A stretch of 64,000 nt of DNA from positions 248,001 to 312,000 of the forward strand of contig NC_015520.1 in the NCBI RefSeq assembly GCF_000213255.1, written 5' to 3'. The stretch comes from Mahella australiensis 50-1 BON (lineage in GTDB: Bacteria > Bacillota > Clostridia > Mahellales > Mahellaceae). Below the pieces are notes generated by a model, which worked only from the letters and a program-made list of their open reading frames with translations, made no database searches and was not told the DNA's origin. Both the position numbers and the translations under genes were made by a program. Below are positions 53,131 through 64,000 of the stretch, piece after piece (the first letter of the stretch is position 1; each line of letters starts with the position of its first letter).

Positions 53131-54855
53131 ATGATTTATACTAAACCGAATGAAGGAAACGTGCTTCCTTTTGAGCAAAATGGGTCATTTTATTATAAGA
53201 GGGCTCAGAAATATATCGGGAAAAGCAATTATATAGAGGCACTGAATTGTTACAGGAAGGCAGTGGATAAAGATCCGGATAATATAGGCTATGTTTTGGA
53301 GCTTGCGGAATTATTCACCGAAATGAGTTTTTTTGACGAGTCCAATGTTGTGCTAGCACACGTACTGCACCGCGCAGGAGAATACAGGGCTAGGGTCTAT
53401 TTTGATATGGCATGCAATTTTCTGGGAATGCAGGATTATGATCAGGCCAGGGAATATTTCAAAAAATATCTTAATATGGATTATGACGGGGAATATGCCG
53501 ATGAAGCAGAGGAATTTCTGGCTATCTTGGAGCTGCAAACCTCTTATATTGAAGAAATAATAGGATATGACAGCAGTTTTAAAGCCCTTTATAAACGCGC
53601 GAGGATAGGCAAGCAGCTTTTGGACAAAGGTGAATATAAAAAAGCCATAAATGTATTTGAAAGGATAATGGATGAGGATCCCACGCTCTTATTCGTAAAA
53701 AACAACCTTTCATTGGCGTACTTCTGCGCAGGCGATATAGATAAAGCGATAAATATAGAAAAAGCCGTATTGTCAGTTCAAAGCGACAATATACACGCAA
53801 ATTGCAATATGGCCTTGTATTATGATGATATAGGTAATCAAGACGGCAAAGAGGAATATATAAAGAGGATAACGGATTTAATAGATGCTGATGATCCCGA
53901 CGGCTTATATAAAATAGGCGTCACATTATGCGAGTTAGGATTGCATGACCGAGCACTCGATGTTTTAAAAATGTTGTTGGAATATAACCCCTATGATATA
54001 AGGATTATATATTATTGTGGAGTAGCTTGCCTTAACTTAAAGCAATACGACGAAGCTATGGACTGGTGGGATAAGATGCTGAAGCTGGATCCAGACAACT
54101 CTATAGCGGCATTTTACAGAGCGAGGACCAGCCTTCACATGAGGCAGTTGATACCTGACCAGGAGTACCTCTATCAATATCAAGTGCCGCATGATGAATT
54201 TTTAAGGCGGATGCAATTTATAAATCGGATGCTAGCTATGCCTGAAGATCAATTGATCGATATGTGGCACAAAGATAAGGAATTTAAGGATATAATCAGA
54301 TGGGGTCTGGATATAAATGATGATGTGATAAAAAGCGTCCTTCTTCATACCGTATCAGGATTTAGAGATCGGGAGGCCGAAAGGATTTTAAGGGAATTTC
54401 TGCTCAGAAAAGGCGAGTCAGAAGCGCTGCGCAAAGAGGTTTTTGGTTTATTAAAGCAAAATGGGATAAAAGAACCGTACATGGCCTATATAGATCAGAG
54501 GTTGACAGAAGTAAAGGTTAACTTGATAACCGAAACCGAGAACAGTAGTTTGCGCAGTTTATACATGGAAACCGCTGAGTTGGCTGTAGAGATGATGAAA
54601 AACCGTTATGACGATAACTACGAAGCCGCGGTACGTAAAACTATGGAGTGCTATTTGAACATGGTATCGCAGGAAAGGCTAAGCAAGATAAGGAAGAAAG
54701 AGGTATGGGCTGCGGCGTTGGAGTATTACTATTGCAGGAGAAAGGGTTCTTGGGGAGTTATGCGGGACATTGCTCAATATTATAATGTGTCAGCATCATC
54801 CCTGTCAACCGCTTACAGGCGCTTAATCGACACAATAGGCTATATAGATTTTTAG
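53131..54855 (+). CDS. TPR-repeat protein with a C-terminal helix-turn-helix-like end
   Basis: 574 residues. At least six tetratricopeptide units are visible between about residues 20 and 350, for example YIEALNCYRKAVDKDPDN, YKKAINVFERIMDEDPT and YDEAMDWWDKMLKLDPDN. The rest is helical. The last 45 residues (SWGVMRDIAQYYNVSASSLS, then TAYRRL) resemble a helix-turn-helix. There is no signal peptide, so it is cytoplasmic. The function is unknown; the shared promoter with the WYL gene suggests one regulon. Confidence 0.8.
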   Translation: MIYTKPNEGNVLPFEQNGSFYYKRAQKYIGKSNYIEALNCYRKAVDKDPDNIGYVLELAELFTEMSFFDESNVVLAHVLHRAGEYRARVYFDMACNFLGMQDYDQAREYFKKYLNMDYDGEYADEAEEFLAILELQTSYIEEIIGYDSSFKALYKRARIGKQLLDKGEYKKAINVFERIMDEDPTLLFVKNNLSLAYFCAGDIDKAINIEKAVLSVQSDNIHANCNMALYYDDIGNQDGKEEYIKRITDLIDADDPDGLYKIGVTLCELGLHDRALDVLKMLLEYNPYDIRIIYYCGVACLNLKQYDEAMDWWDKMLKLDPDNSIAAFYRARTSLHMRQLIPDQEYLYQYQVPHDEFLRRMQFINRMLAMPEDQLIDMWHKDKEFKDIIRWGLDINDDVIKSVLLHTVSGFRDREAERILREFLLRKGESEALRKEVFGLLKQNGIKEPYMAYIDQRLTEVKVNLITETENSSLRSLYMETAELAVEMMKNRYDDNYEAAVRKTMECYLNMVSQERLSKIRKKEVWAAALEYYYCRRKGSWGVMRDIAQYYNVSASSLSTAYRRLIDTIGYIDF

Positions 54856-54859
54856 GCTA

Positions 54860-54888
54860 TTGACAAGCAGTCGCCCTTTTGCTAAAGT
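54860..54888 (+). promoter_or_regulatory. glyQ promoter
   Basis: TTGACA (54860-54865) and TAAAGT (54883-54888) are 17 bp apart. A small leader hairpin GCCGCT/AGCGGC (54940-54957) follows. The leader is too short for a glycine T-box and I see no T-box motif. Confidence 0.5.
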
Positions 54889-54970
54889 ATATAAGGATAC
54901 GTGTGTAAAGAGATATTATTATTTGAGAGGATGGTTGAAGCCGCTCTATAAAGCGGCGTAGAGCCGATAT

Positions 54971-55852
54971 ATGAATTTTCAGGATATTATTTTAACGCTG
55001 CAACGCTTTTGGAGCAGCAAAGGTTGTGCTTTAATGCAGCCTTATGATATAGAAAAAGGTGCCGGGACCATGAATCCGGCTACTTTTTTGAGAGCGCTCG
55101 GCCCGGAGCCTTGGCGAGTGGCCTATGTGGAGCCTTCGCGCCGGCCTAAGGATGGCCGTTATGGCGATAATCCCAACAGATTATATCAGCATCATCAGTT
55201 TCAGGTAGTGATAAAGCCGTCGCCCGATAATATCCAGGAATTGTATCTGGATAGTTTGCGGGCACTAGGCATAGAACTGGAAAAACACGATGTGAGATTT
55301 GTAGAGGATAACTGGGAGTCTCCTACTCTCGGCGCATGGGGTTTGGGCTGGGAGGTGTGGCTGGACGGTATGGAAATAACGCAGTTTACATACTTTCAAC
55401 AGGTGGGCAGTATCGATTGCCGGCCGGTGTCGGTGGAAATAACCTATGGCCTGGAACGTATAGCCATGTATATACAGGATAAGGATAATGTATACGATAT
55501 ACAGTGGGTGGATGATATAAGCTACGGTGATATATTTCACAGGGCGGAATGGGAGCATTCAAAATATAATTTTGAATGCTCTGATGTTGATATGCTGACA
55601 CAGTTGTTCGAGATATATGAGAAAGAGTCTTATAGGCTTGTGGAAGAGGGCTTGTTATTGCCGGCATACGATTATGTGTTGAAATGTTCGCATACGTTCA
55701 ATCTCCTCGATGCCAGAGGGGCTATAAGCGTAAGTGAGAGGGCATCGTATATAGGCCGCGTTAGGAATATGGCTAGACGCTGCGCCAGGCTATACATAAA
55801 ACAGCGCGAAGATATGGGCTATCCCCTTTTGAGGAAGGAGGTGGCGCCATGA
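54971..55852 (+). CDS. glyQ: Glycyl-tRNA synthetase alpha subunit
   Basis: 293 residues, the bacterial alpha2-beta2 type. Class II motifs appear as [37 protein letters not shown] (core [10 protein letters not shown]) and the [13 protein letters not shown] segment. It binds ATP and glycine. It overlaps glyS by four bases. Confidence 0.96.
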   Translation: MNFQDIILTLQRFWSSKGCALMQPYDIEKGAGTMNPATFLRALGPEPWRVAYVEPSRRPKDGRYGDNPNRLYQHHQFQVVIKPSPDNIQELYLDSLRALGIELEKHDVRFVEDNWESPTLGAWGLGWEVWLDGMEITQFTYFQQVGSIDCRPVSVEITYGLERIAMYIQDKDNVYDIQWVDDISYGDIFHRAEWEHSKYNFECSDVDMLTQLFEIYEKESYRLVEEGLLLPAYDYVLKCSHTFNLLDARGAISVSERASYIGRVRNMARRCARLYIKQREDMGYPLLRKEVAP

Positions 55853-57915
55853 ACACCTTCCTTTTAGAAATAGGGTGTGAAGAAATACCGGCTCATTTTA
55901 TGCCGGATATATTGGATCAGATGGAGCAGAAAGGCAAGGCTATTTTTGAACAATACCGTCTGCCTTATAAAGATATGCGCGCATATGGTACGCCAAGGCG
56001 CATAGTGCTTATAGCGAAGGATGTGGCTCGGCACCAGCAGGATGTCGAACAATTGGTCAAAGGACCTGCCAAAAAGGCAGCGTATGGTGATGACGGGCAG
56101 CCTACCAAGGCGCTATTGGGCTTTATGCGCAGCCAGAATGTAAGCGTCGAAGATTTGATCATCGATGAGATTAACGGCATACCTTATGTCTATGCTCATA
56201 AAGTGCAACGCGGTATGCAGGCGAGTGAGGCGTTAAAGGGAATAGCCCCTCAGCTTATATCGACATTGAGCTTTCCTAAGTCTATGCGATGGGGCGATAT
56301 GGATATTAGATTTGTGCGTCCGATACGGTGGATAGCGTCATTGCTGGATGACGAAGTGATCTCCTTTGATATGGGCGGCATTCCATCTGGCCGCTATTCC
56401 AGAGGCCATCGATTTTTAGGACAACCAGAGGTGGCTATAGATAGGGCCGATAATTATATCGCTATCATGGAGCAGCAGTTTGTCATAGTGGATCAACATC
56501 GTCGCAAGGATATGATAAGCCGACAGATAAAAGAATTAGCCGATAAAACAGGAGGTACAGCGCTGCAAGATCCAGACTTGCTGGAGGAAGTCGTATACCT
56601 GGTAGAATATCCTACAGCGTTTTTGGGGAATTTTGACAAAAAATATCTGGATTTACCCAAAGAGGTAGTGATTACGCCTATGAAGGACCACCAGCGGTAC
56701 TTTCCTGTTAAAGATGATACGGGTGCGCTTATGCCATATTTCATAGGGGTCAGGAATGGTACGACCGATTACATAGATGTGGTCAGAGAAGGCAACGAAA
56801 AGGTGCTTAGGGCACGGCTGGATGATGCCAAGTTTTTCTTTGAAGAGGATATAAAGCGCCCTCTCGAGCAGCGAGTAGAGGAACTAAAAGGTATAGTGTT
56901 TCATGATGGCCTTGGCACGCTGTATGATAAAACTATGCGATTGCGCAATTTGTGCCGGTATATAGGCCAAAGATTAGGATTAAACGAAGATATGCTCTCT
57001 TGCCTTGATAGAGCGGCTTATCTGTCCAGAGCCGACCTCGTGACCGATATGGTAAATGAATTCGATGAGCTGCAGGGCATAATGGGCAGAGAATATTCGA
57101 TATTGCAAGGCGAGCCGAAACCTGTGGCGCAGGCCATATATGAAATGTACTTGCCGCGCACGGCTGTTGATGATTTGCCTGATACGGTTATCGGCACGGC
57201 CATAAGCCTGGCCGATAAATTGGACACGCTGTGCGGATACTTCAGCATAGGACTTCAGCCTACGGGTTCGCAGGACCCCTACGGGTTGCGTAGACAGGCT
57301 TTGGGCATATGCCGGATGATATATGAGAAGGAGATAAGCATTTCGTTGCGCGATGCAGTGATGCACAGCCTAGAGCTTTACGATTTGGATGATGAAAACC
57401 GGCGTAAGACTTTTAACGAGGTATTGGATTTTATAAAGCAGAGGGTACGCTCTATGCTGATAGATGACGGCTTATCTTATGATGTTGTGGACGCTGCCAT
57501 AGCGGCTGATTTCGATGATATTTGTGAGGTGCGCCGGCGCGCCAAGATAATAGCCCAATGGAAGGCGCGCTCGGATTTCGAAGACTTTATGACGGCTTTT
57601 AACAGGCCGAATAATCTGGCAGCCAAAACGGACAGCCTGTTTGTAGATGAGAGCCTCTTTAGCGATAGTTCCGAGAGCAAATTATGGCAGGCGTATAAAG
57701 ACGCAAAAGAGTTGTTAAATGAGGCGCTGGCTGCATGGGATTACGACCGTGCCTATGAAATATTAAAAGGGCTTAAGCCAGCGGTGGATGAATTTTTTGA
57801 TGCCGTATTGGTTATGGTCGAAGATCCAGCTATAAGGGCTAATCGCTTGGCGATTTTGAAGAACATAGCTGAATTGTTTAAGGCAATAGGCGATTTTTCC
57901 TATATTGTAATATAG
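55849..57915 (+). CDS. glyS: Glycyl-tRNA synthetase beta subunit
   Basis: 688 residues. It begins with [15 protein letters not shown] and has the HD-like region and the C-terminal anticodon-binding domain. It recognises and binds tRNA-Gly for charging with GlyQ. The AAGGAGG site lies within the end of glyQ. The C-terminus is followed by ppdK after 58 bases. Confidence 0.96.
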   Translation: MNTFLLEIGCEEIPAHFMPDILDQMEQKGKAIFEQYRLPYKDMRAYGTPRRIVLIAKDVARHQQDVEQLVKGPAKKAAYGDDGQPTKALLGFMRSQNVSVEDLIIDEINGIPYVYAHKVQRGMQASEALKGIAPQLISTLSFPKSMRWGDMDIRFVRPIRWIASLLDDEVISFDMGGIPSGRYSRGHRFLGQPEVAIDRADNYIAIMEQQFVIVDQHRRKDMISRQIKELADKTGGTALQDPDLLEEVVYLVEYPTAFLGNFDKKYLDLPKEVVITPMKDHQRYFPVKDDTGALMPYFIGVRNGTTDYIDVVREGNEKVLRARLDDAKFFFEEDIKRPLEQRVEELKGIVFHDGLGTLYDKTMRLRNLCRYIGQRLGLNEDMLSCLDRAAYLSRADLVTDMVNEFDELQGIMGREYSILQGEPKPVAQAIYEMYLPRTAVDDLPDTVIGTAISLADKLDTLCGYFSIGLQPTGSQDPYGLRRQALGICRMIYEKEISISLRDAVMHSLELYDLDDENRRKTFNEVLDFIKQRVRSMLIDDGLSYDVVDAAIAADFDDICEVRRRAKIIAQWKARSDFEDFMTAFNRPNNLAAKTDSLFVDESLFSDSSESKLWQAYKDAKELLNEALAAWDYDRAYEILKGLKPAVDEFFDAVLVMVEDPAIRANRLAILKNIAELFKAIGDFSYIVI

Positions 57916-57973
57916 CTGAAATATCAGCTTTATTATATAGATTTACAAATATGAAAGGAGTAGATATAGCTTT

Positions 57974-60607
57974 ATGGCACATAAATATGTATATTTCTTT
58001 GGAGAAGGCGACGGCAGCATGAAAGAGCTGCTGGGGGGTAAAGGAGCCGGATTGGCCGAGATGACCAGGCTTGGTTTACCTGTGCCGCCCGGGTTTACCA
58101 TTACTACCGAGGCTTGTACCAGATATTATGAAGACGGCGAAGTCATAGGGGAGGACATATTAGAGCAGATAAATGAAAAGCTCGCGCAACTCGAGCAGGT
58201 GAATGGCAAAAAACTCGGCGATCCGAACAATCCATTGCTGGTTTCGGTTCGTTCAGGTGCAAGGACTTCTATGCCAGGCATGATGGATACGATATTGAAC
58301 CTCGGTTTGAATGATGAAACCGTGGAAGGTTTGGCTAAGCTTACAAACAACGAACGTTTTGCTTATGACAGCTATCGCCGCTTTATACAGATGTTCTCGG
58401 ATGTCGTAATGGGAATAGATAAGAACAAATTTGAGAAAATATTGGATGAGATAAAAGAAGCTAAGGGTTATAAATACGATACCGATCTTACAGCTGATGA
58501 TCTAAAAGAAGTGGTAAAGCGCTATAAGGAGCTTTATAAGCAGGAAAAAGGAGAAGATTTCCCGCAAGATCCGAAGGTGCAGTTGATGGAGGCTGTAAAA
58601 GCGGTATTCCGTTCATGGAATAATGCAAGGGCCATAACATACAGGCGCTTAAACGAGATACCGAGCTGGTGGGGTACCGCGGTCAACGTGCAGACCATGG
58701 TATTCGGCAATATGGGCAATGATTCGGGTACAGGCGTTGCCTTTACGCGCAACCCGTCCACCGGCGAAAAGGAACTGTACGGCGAATTCCTCATGAACGC
58801 TCAGGGCGAGGACGTGGTGGCAGGTATAAGGACGCCTCAACCCATATCCGCATTAAAAGAGGTACTGCCGCATGTATATGAGCAATTTGCCGATATAGCC
58901 AAGAAACTCGAGCAGCATTATAAAGATATGCAGGATATGGAGTTTACGGTAGAGCGCGGCAAACTGTACATGCTGCAGACACGCAATGGTAAGCGCACGG
59001 CCATAGCAGCATTGAAGATAGCCATAGACATGGTCGATGAAGGCTTGTTGACCAAAGAAGAGGCCATACTCAAGGTCGAGCCAAAGCAATTGGATCAGTT
59101 GCTTCACCCGATGTTTGACGAAAAGGCGCTTAAAGAAGCCAAACCCGTAGCCAAGGGCCTGCCGGCATCTCCCGGCGCCGCTTGCGGTATGGTTTACTTT
59201 ACGGCAGAAGATGCTGTAAAAGCCGCCAAAGAGGGCAAGAAGGTTATACTGGTCAGAACTGAGACATCACCTGAAGACATAGAGGGTATGTATGTGGCTC
59301 AAGGTATACTGACGGCGCGCGGTGGTATGACTTCTCACGCGGCAGTGGTGGCGAGAGGCATGGGCACTTGCTGTGTAGCCGGTTGTGGTGACATCAAGAT
59401 AAACGAAGAGGGCAAATACTTCACAGTAGGTGACTTGACTATAAAGGAAGGCGACTATATATCTATAGACGGCAGCACCGGTTATGTATATGCTCAGGCC
59501 ATACCTACGGTGGAGGCGGCTATAAGCGGTGATTTCGCAACGTTTATGGCATGGGCCGACGAGCTGCGCAGGCTGAAGGTAAGGGCCAACGCCGATGTAC
59601 CCAGGGATGCCAAGAAGGCGGCCGAGTATGGAGCCGAAGGCATAGGGTTGTGCCGTACCGAGCATATGTTCTTCGATGAAGACCGCATACCGGCTATGCG
59701 CGAAATGATAATATCCAAGACCGAAGAACAGCGTCGCAAAGCTTTGGCCAAGCTGTTGCCGATGCAGAAGAGCGATTTCAAAGGATTATATGAAACCATG
59801 GAAGGCAAGCCGGTTACCATAAGGCTGCTGGATCCGCCGCTGCACGAGTTCTTACCTCACGAAGATGAGGAAATAGCTGAATTGGCAAAAGAGATGGGTA
59901 TAACCTTTGATGAGCTGAAGGCCACTGTCGAGAGCCTGAAGGAATTCAACCCAATGCTGGGCCACAGGGGATGCCGTCTGGCGGTTACATATCCTGAGAT
60001 AGCCGAAATGCAGACCAGGGCTATAATGGAGGCTGCCATAGAGGTAAAGCAGGAGAAAGGCCATACCATCGTAGCCGAGATAATGATACCTCTGGTAGGC
60101 GAGCTTAAAGAGCTGAAATATGTTAAGGATGTAATAGTCCAGACCGCCGAGGAGGTTATAAAGGAGAAAGGCGAGCGCATAGAGTATCATGTGGGTACCA
60201 TGATCGAAGTGCCAAGGGCTGCGCTGACGGCTGATGAAATAGCTAAGGAGGCCGAATTCTTCTCATTCGGCACCAATGACCTGACGCAGATGACGTTCGG
60301 CTTCTCCAGAGACGACGCCGGCAAGTTCCTGAATGCCTACTATGATAAGAAGATATACGACTTTGATCCATTCCAGCACTTGGATCAGGAAGGTGTAGGC
60401 AAGCTCGTAAAGATGGCGGCGGAGCTGGGCAGATCCACGCGGCCGGATATAAAGCTCGGAATATGCGGTGAGCATGGCGGGGACCCAAGCTCGATAGAAT
60501 TCTGCGATGCGGTAGGCTTGGATTATGTATCCTGTTCGCCATTCCGCGTGCCGATAGCGCGCTTGGCCGCAGCGCAGGCTGCTGTAAAGCATAAACAAGC
60601 CAAATAA
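57974..60607 (+). CDS. ppdK: Pyruvate phosphate dikinase
   Basis: 877 residues, normal length. The nucleotide-binding domain begins with [21 protein letters not shown]. The phosphocarrier His is in [15 protein letters not shown], and the PEP domain carries GLCRTEHMF and GTNDLTQM. It interconverts ATP, phosphate and pyruvate with AMP, PPi and PEP; in anaerobes it can run glycolytically. AAAGGAG lies nine bases before the ATG. Confidence 0.97.
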   Translation: MAHKYVYFFGEGDGSMKELLGGKGAGLAEMTRLGLPVPPGFTITTEACTRYYEDGEVIGEDILEQINEKLAQLEQVNGKKLGDPNNPLLVSVRSGARTSMPGMMDTILNLGLNDETVEGLAKLTNNERFAYDSYRRFIQMFSDVVMGIDKNKFEKILDEIKEAKGYKYDTDLTADDLKEVVKRYKELYKQEKGEDFPQDPKVQLMEAVKAVFRSWNNARAITYRRLNEIPSWWGTAVNVQTMVFGNMGNDSGTGVAFTRNPSTGEKELYGEFLMNAQGEDVVAGIRTPQPISALKEVLPHVYEQFADIAKKLEQHYKDMQDMEFTVERGKLYMLQTRNGKRTAIAALKIAIDMVDEGLLTKEEAILKVEPKQLDQLLHPMFDEKALKEAKPVAKGLPASPGAACGMVYFTAEDAVKAAKEGKKVILVRTETSPEDIEGMYVAQGILTARGGMTSHAAVVARGMGTCCVAGCGDIKINEEGKYFTVGDLTIKEGDYISIDGSTGYVYAQAIPTVEAAISGDFATFMAWADELRRLKVRANADVPRDAKKAAEYGAEGIGLCRTEHMFFDEDRIPAMREMIISKTEEQRRKALAKLLPMQKSDFKGLYETMEGKPVTIRLLDPPLHEFLPHEDEEIAELAKEMGITFDELKATVESLKEFNPMLGHRGCRLAVTYPEIAEMQTRAIMEAAIEVKQEKGHTIVAEIMIPLVGELKELKYVKDVIVQTAEEVIKEKGERIEYHVGTMIEVPRAALTADEIAKEAEFFSFGTNDLTQMTFGFSRDDAGKFLNAYYDKKIYDFDPFQHLDQEGVGKLVKMAAELGRSTRPDIKLGICGEHGGDPSSIEFCDAVGLDYVSCSPFRVPIARLAAAQAAVKHKQAK

Positions 60608-60641
60608 GGTCTTGCAAGTTTCAGTAAAAGATAATAAAGAA

Positions 60642-60680
60642 CGCTGTCGCTTATGTTCAGTAAGCGGCGGCGCTTTATTT
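60642..60680 (+). terminator. Terminator of ppdK
   Basis: CGCTGTCGCTTA pairs with TAAGCGGCGGCG with two G-U pairs, followed by CTTTATTTT. Confidence 0.8.
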
Positions 60681-60702
60681 TATAAAACACTGGCTTGCGG
60701 TA

Positions 60703-63422
60703 TTATTCCCTTGGAAGATATCCGATTATTTTTTCGGTTACGGGGTCGACAATAACAGTGATGGGACCGAGTAAACCATCCGCTTCGGTATGAAAGACAA
60801 CATAATACACATATCTGCCTGAAATATCAATATACTTTTTTGTATCGGCATCGAATATTTTTTGGCCATTACGTCCGACAGCGGCAAACACTTCTTCAAC
60901 GCCGGTAAGTTTATCTTTGCTGCCTTGGCGTGTCATGACCTGATCATAGACCATGTTGCGTATTTGGGCTTTTTTATTTTCATCTAACGCATGCATTGAA
61001 CTTGGAATATAGCTTATCAGATTTAAGCCGTCAAAGGTTATCGTAAAGTTACCTTTAGTTTTTTCAACCATTGACTTGTCCAGATAGATAGCCATTTGAT
61101 CCCCTGGGCCAAAGCTTCTCATGGAAGTAACGTTTTTAATTGTACCAAATTCTGAGGTTAAAACATGTTTCTTAACGTTTACGTTATTGGTATAAGAATG
61201 TTCCCCGTTTTGCTCTATGTTAACATAGCAACTGCTTAGGATATTTCCGGGTTTGTTGCTTATATCATGTATAAAATAAAAATTAGCGTAAAGTTTATCC
61301 GGCGATTCATTGGATTCAACAATGGATTTCAGGTATGCAGTGGTGTTCTCGTATGTGAATAATGGAATCTTCCAGTCGATATCGTTGCTTTTATAGGCTA
61401 CGACATACTTATCAGGGAACATACCGTGAGTGAAGGTTACGTCGAAGCTCATGGGCGACTGGTTAATTATCTTAAAGCCTTTTTCGCTTGTTACTTTGCC
61501 GAAACTTGGATCATCGCTTCTGAAGTTGACGTCATTAAAAAGGGCTTTTTCGCCGTCATAAATCAGTTTGTCGTCCTTATCATAAATGAGTATCTTGTTT
61601 ACATTGCCAAAGCCGCGGGTTTCAATAGTGTGAGCTGCCTGGCGGCGACATAGCTTGTAAGCGTGCCGTTGGATGTCACTAATTTCATTTTGTAGCCGAG
61701 GGCACGTAAGGCCGAGGAATTTATCTTGAAGTTTACAAACGAATAGTTTATTAGCGCGGCGGTGCCTCCCAACATTTGCACAGGTGGTTTCTCGATGCCT
61801 GAATCGTATCCTACGACCTTCCTGCTTATGAGCCCATTCGATTTGTTATCCTTGTACAGCTCGTAGTACCCTGTCGAAGAACCGTTTTCGAATATCACGA
61901 TTGTGTAAAGATCGTATATTTTTGTTATCGCCAAAGGATTTATTTTATATTCGTTTATGAATGCGTTGACTTCAGCGTCAGAAGCCGCGGCCCAGGCGTT
62001 TACTTCAGATGTTTTGTCAAATGCCCGAATATCGCCGGAAGATGATAGTATATTGCCGTCTCCAGGAGCGAGGCCAATCCTGTAGTTGAATTTTATATAT
62101 GCATTGTTATAATCTATGTTTTCCAGGTTAAACGACTTGTAGTTTTGCCCTGAAACACGAAAGTTCTTATTGCTGAATATCGGCTTGGATTTTGTTACAT
62201 AAGGATTGCCGTCATATATCTCCAGATTGCAATTGTTTATGGCCAGGTTGTTTTTATTATGGATCTTAAGCTCGAAGCCTTTTGCATTATCCGACGAAAT
62301 GCTCATGATAATATTATCCGAAAATTTCATTCTTTCCTCGCTGGTTTTCGGGTAGTTCATGCCGGAGGTACCCAGTATTATACCTGTAAGCACAACAAGC
62401 AGGATACCGAATAAGGTTAGCTTATATTTCTTCTTTGAGAAGGCGGCTATGTTTTTGATCCTCTGTTTTAAAGTACTCTTACTTTCGTTTATTCCCGCTG
62501 TTATGAGCGCAAATGGCTGCGTTTCGGTATTTTTTACAACAGATAATAAAGTTCGGCCATATCCCATTACTTCGTTCTCGGGTAAAAGGGACATGGCATA
62601 TGCGTCCGCGCATAGATCTTGGTCCCGTTTTATCAATACAGAGCAGTACCATAGGAGCGGGTTAAACCAATGAATGGCACAAAGAATATAAGCAAGCCAT
62701 GTTGCTGCCAGATCATAATGCTTGATGTGCGCAAATTCATGCGCCAAAATATTGTACAAATCGTTGTCGCCTATACCATCCATTAAGCCATTTGGCAGAA
62801 TGATAACGGGGTTAATTACGCCGAAAACGCATGGGGAAGATACTCCGGCGCTTTCTACAAATCTTATTGAGCGCCGTATGCCTGTATGCGTTTTAAGCTT
62901 TTTTATTAAATCTTCTGACAGTTCAACAATACGCATTGATTTTACTCTTGATGAGAAAAACAGATTGACAAAGATCAAATAGGCTATTATCAGCAGTACC
63001 CCTGCAACCCATATATATGATAAAATTATCATCGTATTTTCTGCGATTATATTTTCCGCAGGGCCATTTCGCAGCGGAGTTTTTTCCTCTTCAACTCGCG
63101 AAGCTGTGCTCATATTTGAGCTGTCGACGGCATGGACTGTCGACAAGCTTGAACTGGCGTCATCCATGTTCCGCGATATTGCAGGCGTATTTTGCGATAA
63201 GAAAGGCATGGCTGAAACGTCAATATCTATGGCATTGAAAATACTTAACGGACTTGAAGGCAGCACGGGGAAGATGAGCCTGAACAGGACAAGCGCCCAA
63301 AGCAGATAACCGACGCGCGTATTGAGTCGTGTGCCGAATATCTTCTTTATTATTATAACCGCTGCTGCTACAACGGCTGACTGCAGACTGATAATGAGGA
63401 TAGCTGCAAAAATGCCTTTCAT
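60703..63422 (-). pseudogene. BlaR1/M56-type sensor peptidase gene with a frameshift
   Basis: The first frame (63422 to 61599, 607 residues) has an M56 membrane domain with helices near residues 5-60 and 115-150, the zinc motif in LAHEFAHIKHYDL and then WFNPLLWY. A helix at VVLTGIILGTSGM leads to an external region. At about 61638-61646, within GCCGCCAGG, the sequence continues only in the -1 frame: AAHTIETRGFGNVNKILIYD, then on to the frame ending at 60703 (PVTEKIIGYLPRE). The whole span is 2,720 bases, one short of a multiple of three, consistent with a one-base deletion from a gene of 906 codons. There is no slippery heptamer, so a mutation or sequence error is likelier than programmed shifting. 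The sensor domain is not a penicillin-binding domain. Confidence 0.8.
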
Positions 63423-63814
63423 TGTTCTTCATCCCTCCTCTGATTTAAAATGCTTTCAAGTTCGTTGATATCTTCGGGAGTAAGATCTGAATCCTTTATA
63501 AGGGAAGCGAGTACGATGCCGGCTTTGCCTTTAACTATTCTGCCCAAAAGGGATTTGCTCTCATGCTCGATGGCCTCGGTTTCGCTTATAATCGGATAGT
63601 AGTAATATATCCGGCTGTCGTTTTTGTCCCGTTCAAAGCGGAGAGCCTCCTTGGCTACAAGTCTGCGCAGGTATGTGCGCGTGGTGCCTGAACTCCAGTC
63701 ATTCTCTTTTGAAACCTCGTCTGAAACCTGGGCGGCTGTCAAGCCGGGATTTTGCCAAAGCACCTTCATTACCTGCCATTCGGATTCGGAAATTTGCGGC
63801 ATCTTATTGCTCAT
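63419..63814 (-). CDS. blaI: BlaI/MecI/CopY-family repressor
   Basis: 131 residues. The winged helix (about 8-75, including SEWQVMKVLWQNPGLTAAQV and TTRTYLRRLVAKEAL) and the C-terminal dimer helices are typical. The repressor is normally cleaved when its BlaR1 partner is activated. It overlaps the blaR1-like gene by four bases (ATGA). Two TACA-N2-TGTA operators lie in its own promoter, so autoregulation is expected. No beta-lactamase gene is in the window; other BlaI targets include stress and secretion genes. Confidence 0.93.
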   Translation of the reverse strand: MSNKMPQISESEWQVMKVLWQNPGLTAAQVSDEVSKENDWSSGTTRTYLRRLVAKEALRFERDKNDSRIYYYYPIISETEAIEHESKSLLGRIVKGKAGIVLASLIKDSDLTPEDINELESILNQRRDEEQ

Positions 63815-63826
63815 AATTCAACCTCG

Positions 63827-63874
63827 TACAAATGTATTTGATTATATAATACAACTGTAGGAGATCTTTGTCAA
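63827..63874 (-). promoter_or_regulatory. blaI promoter with two BlaI operators
   Basis: On the minus strand TTGACA (63869-63874) and TATTAT (63846-63851) are 17 bp apart. TACAACTGTA (63850-63859) overlaps the spacer and -10; TACAAATGTA (63827-63836) lies just after the start. Both fit TACA-N2-TGTA. Confidence 0.85.
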
Positions 63875-63898
63875 CAAGAGAAAACGCTTCTTAAGCTT

Positions 63899-63916
63899 AT
63901 CACCCAAAAGGGTGAT
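63899..63916. other. Short hairpin upstream of the right edge
   Basis: ATCACCC pairs with GGGTGAT over AAAA. It lies between the blaI promoter and a gene that may begin beyond the window; its role cannot be told. Confidence 0.35.
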
Positions 63917-64000
63917 GGGTTATTTGATAAAATTCGCCTTAAGAGGTGAACGCATTTCAATTGAAAACATCTTATTATAATATTGTGGAGGCTATGGCTC

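Noticed and set aside
54860-54970. Glycine T-box before glyQ
   Set aside because: The leader is only about 80 bases and the T-box core sequence is absent.
61630-61650. Programmed -1 frameshifting in the blaR1-like gene
   Set aside because: No X-XXY-YYZ slippery heptamer or clear downstream stem is present; a mutation or read error is simpler.
63976-64000. Start of a new gene at the right edge (TATAAT, GGAGG, ATG 63994)
   Set aside because: The spacing from GGAGG to ATG is very short and only two codons are visible, so it cannot be supported.

Overview
The window reads as chromosome from a low-to-mid GC, Gram-positive anaerobe of the Clostridia, probably near the Thermoanaerobacterales. The evidence is an [FeFe]-hydrogenase maturase, a hybrid-cluster protein, pyruvate phosphate dikinase, separate glycyl-tRNA synthetase alpha and beta subunits, BlaI/BlaR1-type regulation and cell-wall-binding type 2 repeats. 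Strong AGGAGG-like ribosome sites, frequent TTG starts (prfA, rpiB, wecB, rho, hisG, hisD, csoR) and heavy use of the ATA isoleucine codon fit this. I do not name a species.

Layout. Positions 1-7016 hold two divergent secreted giants: a seven-repeat surface protein running off the left edge, and a subtilisin/PPC/GH18/cell-wall-binding fusion. 7202-10760 is a heterodimeric ABC exporter. 10889-15976 holds a sugar-isomerase-like gene, the TM1266/hydG pair behind a Rex-like box, and a Crp/Fnr regulator divergent from hcp. 15995-18140 is a patch of structured palindromes and an IS with 17-bp target duplications that ends just before the rpmE promoter. 18170-29673 is a housekeeping run (rpmE, yqhQ, prmC, prfA, an antiporter with two PII-like genes, a ZIP transporter, rpiB, upp, an ion permease, dCMP deaminase, wecB).

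29794-36399 carries fba, fsa, rho (with an unusual disordered insertion), a family 4 uracil-DNA glycosylase, a fused homocysteine methyltransferase/MTHFR and an mgtC-like gene. 36430-38350 is a TnpB element with its probable omega RNA, inserted in a lipoprotein gene and interrupted by an in-frame TGA. 38349-47947 is mainly histidine biosynthesis: a PHP-type histidinol phosphatase, an M18 aminopeptidase, then hisZ-hisG-hisD-hisB-hisH-hisA-hisF-hisIE and a TtcA-like ATPase; hisC is not in the window. 48000-48983 is a SHOCT protein, CsoR and thioredoxin set with a CsoR-like operator. 48990-50780 is a decayed AT-rich patch containing a gutted ECF sigma gene whose ECF-type promoter survives. 50819-60607 holds fabZ, a secreted protein, a WYL regulator and a TPR protein with near-identical promoters, glyQ, glyS and ppdK. 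60703-63874 is a blaI-blaR1 pair in which blaR1 carries a frameshift.

The most notable signals are regulatory or structural: the Rex-like box over the hydrogenase-maturation promoter, the palindrome at -41.5 of hcp, the nested palindromic element and its solo arm, the structured tail inside the IS, the relic ECF locus, and the PII-like gene pair behind an ion antiporter. No CRISPR array, rRNA or tRNA gene was recognised.
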